Assembly: GCA_963995505.1 (NCBI GenBank)
Contig: OZ023184.1
Span: 20,024,228 to 20,088,227, forward strand
DNA length: 64,000 nucleotides
Direction of reading: 5' to 3'
Source: Hypericum androsaemum
Lineage: Eukaryota; Streptophyta; Magnoliopsida; Malpighiales; Hypericaceae
Shown here: in pieces, positions 56,708 to 64,000 of the stretch
Position numbering within the stretch: the first letter of the stretch is position 1
Layout: every line of letters starts with the position of its first letter
The notes under the pieces: model-generated
Told to the model about the DNA's origin: nothing
Seen by the model: only the letters and a program-made list of their open reading frames with translations
Database searches by the model: none
Position numbers and translations under genes: made by a program

Positions 56708-58336
56708 TTTTCCTTTCCATTCCATGCCTTTTCCTTGCCTTTTCATGCCTATTCTTGCCTTTTCTTTCCATTTCCTTACCTTTTCTTCCCTTTTTCTTGC
56801 CTTTTGCTTGCCTTTTCTTGCCATTTCTTGCATTCTCCTACCTTTTCTTGCCTTATCTTATCTTTTCTTGCCTTATCTTGACTTTTCTTGCCTGATCTTT
56901 CCATTTTCTTCCTTATCTTGTCTTTTCCTTGCCTTTACTTGCCTTATCTTGCCTTATCTTGCATTTTTCTTGTTGTTCTAGCCTTTTCTCGCCTTATCTT
57001 GCCTTTTTCTAGTCTTTTTTTGCCTTATCATTTCTTTTCTTTCTATATCTTTCCTTTCCCTTGCCTTTTCTTGCCTTAACTTTCTTTTTCTTGCCTCTTC
57101 TTGACCTTTCTTGCCTTATCTTGCCTTATCTTGTCTTTTCTTGCCTTATCTTTTTTTATCTTGCCTTTTGCTTGCCTTTTCTTGCCATGTCTTACCTTTC
57201 CTTTTCTTTCCTTATCTTGTCTTTTCCTTGCCTTTCTCAGGCCTTTTCTTTCCTTTTTTTGCCTTATCTTGCATTTTCTTTCCTTATCTTGCCTTTTCAT
57301 GGTTTTTTCTTTCCTTGTCTTTCCTTTTCTTGCCTGATCTTCCCTTGTCTTGCCTTTCCTTTCCTTATCTTGTCTTTTCCTTGCCTTATCTTGCATTTTC
57401 GTTCTTTATCTTGCCTTATCTTGTCTTTTCCTTGTCTTTTCTTGCCTTAACTAGCATATTCTTACATTTTCTTGCCTTTTCTTGCCTTTTTTTACATTTT
57501 CTTGCCTTATTTAGCTTTTTCTCGCCTTTTCCTAGCCTTTTGTTGACTTTTCTTTCCTTGTCTTGCCATTTCCTTACATTTTCTTGCCTTTTCTTCCCTT
57601 TTCTTGCCTTATCATACATTTTCCTGCCTTATCTTGCCTTTTCTTGCCATATCTTGCCTTTTTCTTCCTTATCTTGTCTTTTTCTTGCCTTATCTTGCCT
57701 TTTCTTGCATTTTCCTTGCTGTTCTTGTCTTTTCTTGCCATATCTTTCCTTTTATTTTATTTTCTTTCATAATCTTGCCTTTTCTTGCCTTTTTCTTGCC
57801 TTTTCCTTGCCTTTTCCTTGCCTTTTCTTGCCTTTTCCTTGCCTTTTCTTGCCTTATCTAGCCTTATCTTGCCTTATCTTGCATTTTATGTACTTATCTT
57901 TCCTTTTTCTTACCTTTTCTCGCCTTTTCTTTTCTTGCCTTTTCTTGCCTTATCATGCTTTTTCTTGCCTTATCTTTCATTTTCTTGCCTTATCTTACCT
58001 TTTCTTGCCATATTTTACCTTTTCTTTCCTTATCTTACATTTTCCTTTCCTTATCTTTCCTTTTCTTGCCTTATCTTGCCTTTTCTTGCCTTATCTTGCC
58101 TTTTCTTGCATTTTCTTGCATATCTTGCCTTTTATTGCCTTTTCTTTCATTATCTTACCTTTTTTGCCTTTTCTTGCCTTATCTTTTCTTTTTCTTCATT
58201 ATATTGACTTTTCCTTGCCTTTACTTGCCTTATCTTGCATTTTGTTTGCAATTTCCTTGCCGTTCTTGTATTTTCTTGCCTTATCTTGCCTTTTCCTTAT
58301 CTTTTCTTGCCTTATCATTCATTTTCTTTCCTTATC
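56708..58336 (+). repeat. Minisatellite of 10-bp units TTTTCTTGCC / TTATCTTGCC, about 160 copies
   Basis: Nearly continuous 10-bp units over about 1.63 kb, pyrimidine-rich on the plus strand. The two main forms differ at the third base; indels such as CCTTGCC and base changes are scattered. Because 10 is not divisible by 3, every plus-strand frame reads the same ten-residue cycle, and long stop-free stretches result (for example 57111-58388, 425 codons). These are by-products of the repeat, not evidence of a gene. The array lies wholly inside the MULE. Confidence 0.92.
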
Positions 58337-59099
58337 GATGTCAACGAAGAGGATGCCCACGGTGATTTCGATTGATTTCTTTGCTTGATTTTGATTAATT
58401 TTGATTAATTGACTCCCGTACTGGGATGGAGGAGAAGATGAAGCAAAGACGTCGTCGAACGGTTTGGAATTGGAGGTGTTTGGACCTCAGCTGAGCCTCC
58501 CAAAAGAACGGTGAAGACGTCGTCGCCGGGAAAGACAATGGACACATCCCGACCACTTCCAGGAGCAAGAGGAAGCATATGGGTACACTCAAAATCAGCG
58601 TAATTACGAGGACCCATAAAAGAGCTCGCCAAAACTCGGACGAATCCGAATCACCCAGAAAGCTAAAGTACACAGACGACGACGTCCTCGTACGACTTGT
58701 ATCCGAACGACTTTGATGGTTACAAGGGCTCCTGGATGTGGTCGGGATGTGCTGCGTCGACTTGTACGGGTTTAATGGTCACTCTGCCTGAGTAGATCTG
58801 AGTTTTTTTTTTAATGTTCTTGGTTGTGTTCTTGATTTTGGTTAATTTCATTTTGTTTTTGGGTTTGTTTTTTGTGGTTGGTATGTTTTTCAAAGGTCGG
58901 AAAATGTAAATTTTTTTATTTTTTGTTTAAGGGTATTTTGGTCATTTTCATGACCAAAAATAAAAAAAAAGCCGTCTGAGACCCGAGAGTCTCTAAAACC
59001 AAACTTCAGAAATGTCAGGAACGATTTCGGAAATGCATGAATCTCAGAAGGAGGGATGCCAAACTACAGCGATCTGAGCGTAATTTTCCCTTTTTTTAT

Positions 59100-59366
59100 A
59101 TCGAAACTCGGTATCCGAACGAATCCATTATAACCCAAACCATAACACCACCCTTCCAAGCCCAAGAAGTAACGAAGCCCAGTACCAACCCTCTTAGGCA
59201 AGTCCATGACCCGGCCAAGCCCAGATGAATGCTGATCAATGGAACAACCAAATGACTTTTGTATTTCTGAAACCAAATTTCGAGTCGAGTAATTTTACGA
59301 TGATCACAACAACGTGTATAAAGAAAAAATGAACTGGGAACTGTATGCTATCAGCTTGATAGCTTA
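59100..59366. other. Short gap and 3' flank of the TPR-SET gene
   Basis: No separate gene was seen; it probably contains the TPR-SET gene's 3' untranslated region. Confidence 0.4.
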
Positions 59367-61001
59367 CTAATGAATTCTGATCCCAAGAAGAGACCTCATT
59401 GCCTGTTTCTTAATTGCTTTGCCATAAACTCCTCTCCCCAACTTGATTGCTCTCTCCATATCCATTATCATCCCACCCTTGTTCTTCTTCAATCTTTCCA
59501 CCATTACTCTCAGCACCCTCTCATCACTCCCGGTAGCTTCAACTACACTATCGACCACGGTCTCCGCCGCGGGAATCCGCCTCTTTACGGTGTGATCCAG
59601 CGAGTATACCTTCGAGTACGCATCCCAAAAAGACGCCCTCAAGTAGCCCTTGGCCTTGCCTGTCACCATCCACTTCTTCATTCCCTCTTCCAGCCTAAGA
59701 ACTGCACCTCCCAAATCCAGGCCTCTTTCAATCCTCAGCTCTATCTCTTCCATGTTCTGTTTCTTAAACACATCCTCTTCAACCCTGCACCTCTTGCACC
59801 TGCAACAGAAACCCCATGGCTTTGACATTTCTTTCCTCTTGTGGAGCGGGGTGAGCACGTCGAAGTAAGCGAATGTGATCTCCTCCCCGGCCTTGACATC
59901 CCTGGAGGCAATGACCAGAAGGCAGTCCCCTACGTGCAAGCGCCTAGTGTTCGGATTACAGGAGTGGTTCACAAAGGAAGCCAGCAGCCACAACCCGACG
60001 CCATAGTAATCACTATTCCTCCCCAACACCTTAGCTGCTGCAGAATCCTCCACGAGGGAGTTCACATCCAAAATGCTCAAGATCCTATCTTTATCGACCT
60101 TGTCATTCTCCCAGCCTCCATCTCGTGCCTCGGCATCGAAAAGACTAATCTCAGGGACCTCGAGCTGGTCCTCGCCTTTGCCCTCTGACAATGTAGAGAC
60201 CAACTGATGGACCCTTGGACACTTGGTAGCAGACGCCAGAATTTTTTCCACAAAATTTCTCCACATTACCAACTGGCCATCAATGTCATTGGGGTCCTCA
60301 CTAGACAAGATACCTCTTTCAATTGCCACTGCTTTAGCAACAAACATCAAGGTCCCGGCTTCGACATCCTTGGTGGCAAAAAGACCTCTCCCGCTCAACT
60401 CTGAGCTCTTTATCTCAATTGGACCAACATACTCAGCCAGCTCCGGGCACTTCCCGCGAAACCCGTTAAGCACCCAATCCGAGAGATCAAAAGCCCCTGT
60501 CCTCGATTGAAGCTCCAGCCTTTTGCACTTCTCCACATGCCCAGTTAAAGACTCCAGGTTCCCATTAGCCTGGGGATCGAGGAGAGCAGTTTTGAAGCAA
60601 TGCAGAGCCTTGGAGTACCTGTTTAGACCAAGCAAGATCCGGCCTTTAACAAGAAGGGACTTGAAATGGGTACCTTCAATTGCCAGTGCCTGGTCACAGT
60701 CTCTCAGAGCCTCATCACAATCTCCAAGTCTAGACCTTGCCTCGGCCCGGTTCGATAGGGCCAAGCAGAGGCATCTCCTGATCTTGGCTAGCTCCTCTTG
60801 CCCTTGGTCTTCGCCTGCATTCGAGATGTGGTCCAGGCAGAGTTTGATGAGGATGGAATAGACTTGTATCGACTCTCGCCACTCTTCTCTTAGGAACAGC
60901 TCCGTGGCTTTAAGCCTCAGGCCTTGCATTTGGCTCAGTAGCTCCGCCACCTCCGGTGGCTGTGGCGGCCAGCCGGCAAAGCGATGGCTTCTGTCCTCCA
61001 T
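59367..61001 (-). CDS. TPR and SET domain protein (SMYD-like; resembles the ATXR1/SDG35 type), single exon
   Basis: One uninterrupted frame of 544 residues. Residues about 28-160 hold TPR-like helical repeats (KATELFLREEWRESIQVYS, NRAEARSRLGDCDEALRDC, VKGRILLGLNRYSKALHC). The SET domain spans about 193-385: GRGLFATKDVEAG at 204-216, NHSCNPNT at 345-352 and GEEITFAYFD at 372-381. A post-SET cysteine group follows at C399, C400, C402 and C405 (WGFCCRCKRC). The NHSC and E-x-T-F-x-Y motifs that bind SAM and substrate Lys are intact, so methyltransferase activity is plausible; the substrate is unknown. The first ATG of the frame is used. No intron, frameshift or repeat was seen. Confidence 0.9.
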   Translation of the reverse strand: MEDRSHRFAGWPPQPPEVAELLSQMQGLRLKATELFLREEWRESIQVYSILIKLCLDHISNAGEDQGQEELAKIRRCLCLALSNRAEARSRLGDCDEALRDCDQALAIEGTHFKSLLVKGRILLGLNRYSKALHCFKTALLDPQANGNLESLTGHVEKCKRLELQSRTGAFDLSDWVLNGFRGKCPELAEYVGPIEIKSSELSGRGLFATKDVEAGTLMFVAKAVAIERGILSSEDPNDIDGQLVMWRNFVEKILASATKCPRVHQLVSTLSEGKGEDQLEVPEISLFDAEARDGGWENDKVDKDRILSILDVNSLVEDSAAAKVLGRNSDYYGVGLWLLASFVNHSCNPNTRRLHVGDCLLVIASRDVKAGEEITFAYFDVLTPLHKRKEMSKPWGFCCRCKRCRVEEDVFKKQNMEEIELRIERGLDLGGAVLRLEEGMKKWMVTGKAKGYLRASFWDAYSKVYSLDHTVKRRIPAAETVVDSVVEATGSDERVLRVMVERLKKNKGGMIMDMERAIKLGRGVYGKAIKKQAMRSLLGIRIH

Positions 61002-62020
61002 TCTCGGCGGCCCTGGCGGCGGTGGTGGTGGGGTGAACTAGTGGGGTATATGGTATACGGTGGAGTTGGTGCCTAGGCTTTAAAAAAAGAATTGGAGGGG
61101 AGATCGTAACGGTCAAAACTAGTAAAGTAACGCCAACGGCTAGTTCGGGATTGAGCAATTTTATCTCAGCTTCGGTTACGGAGCTAATATATGCTTATTG
61201 GGCCTTTAATTACCAACCGGAAACCAATTAGAGTCAATTGGTAAATTATTATTATTTTTTAAAATTATTTGGTTCAATTATTCAGTTAATTTTCTGTGAA
61301 TGTGGGCTTGTTACTATTGGACAAGATTGGAGGGAGGGTCATGTGATGTTGCACGTGCTACACCGTCTCCCCACACATAAATAACTCTTGGTTGCTATAA
61401 AGCCGTCGAGGAGAGGGAAAGTAAAAATATTAATAGCTCTTCTCCTTTGAATTTTGAAATATTAACATTGTCTTCGAGAGTGCAACTGATTAGTGGGGAT
61501 TACGATTTCTTAAAGTCTATCCGAAATCTAAATTCAAAAGATTTAAACCTTGTTTACTTTGGTCGGATTTAGACTCTGGACTCTTGCTATCGATGTATAC
61601 AATGCTGAATCTAATAATACGATACAAGGAGAGATGTAATATATATGGTTCATAACAAACGATAAGGTGAAAGCCAATTCCTTAACTTAAGCATCATTTT
61701 GATTGACCGGCTGAGAACGAATGCAAGGAGGGCAAATTCCGACGAGGAGAACGCCGATTCCTTAAGCGCATGCCCCATTCTAGCGCAATGTTTTCCAACA
61801 AGAACTCTATCTTGCATTCAACGCTATCTTGTCTCCCCGAATCTAGTTCCCGAATTCAACGCTGCCGGGCTATACGAGGCCGGATTTCCTCTTGCAGGAA
61901 ATTGTTAGGCCCTGTATTGGTATTTGATTTAACAAAATGAACAAGCATGACGTAAGAACTGAAAGAGTAAGATCGCAGGAAATGCTCACCACTGAAATGT
62001 GCGCCGTGCGAGTAGTTCGG
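61002..62020. other. Intergenic: TPR-SET promoter side and 3' flank of APC2
   Basis: No gene was recognised. The sequence just upstream of 61001 is GC-rich (GGTGGTGG), typical of a 5' leader. Confidence 0.4.
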
Positions 62021-63636
62021 TTACTTCCTCAAGAGATACACTCCGTCTCTTAGTTCTAGCTTCTCTTCGGAAACTAAACCTGATAGGAAGCTTTGTAGCT
62101 GTTGGATTGACTTGTCATAAGGAGGATCAGCTACACAAAACATCTGTAGATAAGTTTGCTTTTGATTAGATCTTTACATGAGAGTACAATAAATAACAAA
62201 GAAGACGATGAAAATCAAGTCACCTTGAGAGTGTTGTGAATGCGATCCAACGCCATGCTGCCGAAATTTGTGAGCATCCCCATTATAAATTTCTACACGA
62301 CAGAACATCAACTTATAAAGCGGAAGAGAGATTAAACAAGAACTATCGAATATGGCATGCCTTAAGACGGCTAACAAATTTCTTTGAATAGATTTCTAAA
62401 ACTCATTTATTTGTTCATTTTCTGATAATGAAGCTATTTCCTAACACCAAAAGAGGCAGTTGTCTTTTCAGAATCTTTCAGCCACCTAGCAGCGTAAGAA
62501 TGTGTAGCTAAAGGTGACACACTACACATTAATGAAAGTGACCAGTCAATTTTCTTCAAGTCCGGTTGGAAAGATCATCACTACTCAATTGCAAGAAGGA
62601 ATCGAATTCCATTCCTATGTTAATTCAACTACAGAGAGAGCAAATATTTCACAATTTGTATATTCAACAGTGATATCTAGAAATTTTGGGTTGTTTGTAA
62701 TACACGATTTTGGCGTGGCCAAGAGAGGGAATAGTCTAATCTTTCTCATCTGAGAATAAATGAGACTGTACGTCACAATCTACCTCAAGAGGGTAATCTT
62801 AAGAACAACATCTAAGGAACGCAAGTTTCATTGAAAAAATTCAAAGCATTTTACAAAAAAATAGAAATTCAATCAACAAATTTTATCAAGTCTCTCGAAT
62901 TATATGAAGATATACCTCGTATACAGTCATTTCCTTGCGTATTTGCTCCTCAACCGAGGCAACTGAACTGTTCCCATCCTCGTCACCTCCAAGCAGCTCC
63001 TCACAGTTCTCGTTGTTGCCACTTTTGTTAGTATTACCAACACCTTCTACTAGAGTGAAAATGTGATCATCCGAACTTGTTCCAATTGTATCCACAATAA
63101 TTCCCTGGCCCGCAAAAAAAGACAAACACCGGTTTTCATGCTTTGATGTACTTGAGACAGTAACATTTAGTTCTTTAAAAGCACCTCATGGAAGTACCTT
63201 GCTTATCCAAAAGCCTATCCTTCGATTAAGTACATCCACCGGCACACCAACAGCTGCAGCAAGCTTGTTCGAGGACCAACTGAAACAGAACAGGATAAAA
63301 TCTTTATGCTCAAGTGAGTAGGGCAGTGAAGGGATTTACTACTTACCTTGTTTGGTCTTGAAATTGCATGATAATTGCAGCATGTATTGGTGTGACTGTG
63401 AACTCCATTGCTCGATCTTCGAACTCCAACTCCAACTAATAGAGAAAATCCACAGATGCAGTGTTTTCCTTTGGGTGAGACAAGAAATGACAGCATAGGA
63501 GCATTGGAGAACTTACCTTAACTGTCCCCAGATTTTTCTTCCAAAGTAGCTTTCTGGGGGTCTTGATTTGATGGAACCTATTTGCATAATCAGTCAAAAG
63601 ATGCTCAACAGGCTGTGGTAAAGTGATGGCCTCATC
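62021..63636 (-). CDS. APC2: Anaphase-promoting complex subunit 2 (APC2), C-terminal exons; gene continues off the window
   Basis: Six exons read in phase on the minus strand: 63636-63517, 63435-63347, 63279-63198, 63104-62916, 62292-62224 and 62143-62021, giving the last 223 residues. Conserved pieces are TPRKLLWKKNLGTVKLELEF, ending the cullin homology, then AAIIMQFQDQTSWSSNKLAA, VPVDVLNRRIGFWISK and RKEMTVYEKFIMGMLTNFGS, and the end LVSEEKLELRDGVYLLRK. The last 60-80 residues form the winged-helix APC2 domain. APC2 is the cullin-like scaffold of the APC/C ubiquitin ligase, pairing with the RING subunit APC11 to degrade cyclins and securin in the nucleus. Upstream exons (about three quarters of the protein) lie beyond 64000. 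Splice sites are all GT/AG. Confidence 0.93.
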
Positions 63637-64000
63637 CTGAAAGGGGACATGACATTATTTTGAGCCACCCGGATCTTATAACAAGTTTGTGACTAAGATC
63701 TGATCACAATTAAGAGCAAAAAATGACATATTAAGAATCTTTGTTGTTCTTAAAACTGTTTAACACAAAAGTCTTTGTGTACAGAACTTAGTAACCGGAG
63801 CCAAAGAATTGCCATGCCAGCAGCCACTTGATCGAATTTATAACAAACAGTTCAAAGCTCAAAGCAAATCATAAAAATTAGAGCACTGAGGAGTGACATC
63901 AACATGCAGATGATCCTATCACATGATTGTGAAGAAGATGCAAGAGTTTTGGTCAAAATTGCAACTAACAACAAAAGAGGCCTCAGCATAATATTGTGTC
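63637..64000 (-). other. Intron sequence of APC2 at the window edge
   Basis: No further APC2 exon was recognised between the acceptor at 63637 and the window end. The DNA is AT-rich and intron-like. Confidence 0.5.

Larger units (their letters stand above)
56034..59090. mobile_element. 3.06-kb Pack-MULE-like element with an EF-hand fragment and a 10-bp minisatellite
   Basis: Inverted repeats of about 190-200 bp: GAAAAAATTACGTTCAGATT on the left and GGGAAAATTACGCTCAGATC reversed on the right. Both continue through ctgtagtttggc-tccctccttc and gaagtttggttttagaNactctcgggtc. Flanks TTTTTTTAA (56025-56033) and TTTTTTTAT (59091-59099) form a 9-bp duplication, 8/9. The interior holds a calmodulin-like fragment on the left, 1.6 kb of 10-bp repeats, and a GC-rich gene-like patch on the right (58430-58700). 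No transposase. Confidence 0.82.

Noticed and set aside
57111..58388. A 425-codon plus-strand frame rich in Leu, Phe, Ser and Pro, looking like a membrane protein
   Set aside because: It is produced entirely by the 10-bp repeat, which is stop-free in all plus frames; there is no start context, domain or non-repeat coding sequence.
59370..60861. Several plus-strand frames of 65-151 codons
   Set aside because: All lie antisense to the intact TPR-SET gene and reflect its GC-rich codon usage.
1..64000. CRISPR arrays, bacterial operons or ribosome-binding sites
   Set aside because: The window is plant nuclear DNA with spliced genes; no direct-repeat/spacer arrays were seen.

Overview
The window is nuclear DNA from a flowering plant, most likely a eudicot. 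The genes are intron-containing members of plant families: an alpha-expansin, a NAP-type NAC factor, a CASP-like membrane protein, APC2, an endosulfine-family protein, a RING protein and a TPR-SET protein. The spaces between them are AT-rich and full of plant transposons. I cannot name the species. All exon borders were read by eye from GT/AG sites, conserved family sequence and codon phase; no alignment was run.

Layout. 1-5230 is an Athila-like Ty3/gypsy remnant in which one 1.53-kb LTR has internal sequence on both sides. 8123-9080 (-) is a complete expansin. 12331-13900 is a Pack-MULE carrying a piece of a PP2C phosphatase. 17526-22048 is a three-layer nest: a fold-back MULE, a gag-only LTR element inserted in its target-site duplication, and a second MULE inside that element. 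26285-28227 (-) is a RING gene whose expected start ATG reads ACG. 30819-31150 is a MULE-type MITE. 31201-36058 (-) is a plastid-type methyltransferase gene whose first intron holds an antisense, pol-less copia element. 36444-37746 is another MULE. 38693-41090 is a decayed KH-domain gene with a Cassandra-like, 5S-rRNA-containing LTR in an intron. 41410-42319 (-) is an endosulfine-family gene. 43674-45149 is another Pack-MULE. 45340-46915 holds a hAT-like end, a C27 run and a CCAAT minisatellite. 49947-50707 (+) is a CASP-like gene and 52645-53780 (-) the NAC gene. 56034-59090 is a 3-kb MULE carrying an EF-hand fragment and about 1.6 kb of a 10-bp minisatellite. 59367-61001 (-) is a single-exon TPR-SET gene, and 62021 to the window end (-) is the 3' part of APC2.

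Two themes stand out. First, seven long-TIR elements lie in 47 kb; six have recognisable 9-bp target duplications, and three carry recognisable pieces of host genes. Second, all three LTR retrotransposons keep gag (two also keep protease) but show no integrase, reverse transcriptase or RNase H, so all must depend on enzymes from elsewhere. The host genes are single, independently regulated units with no operon-like organisation.
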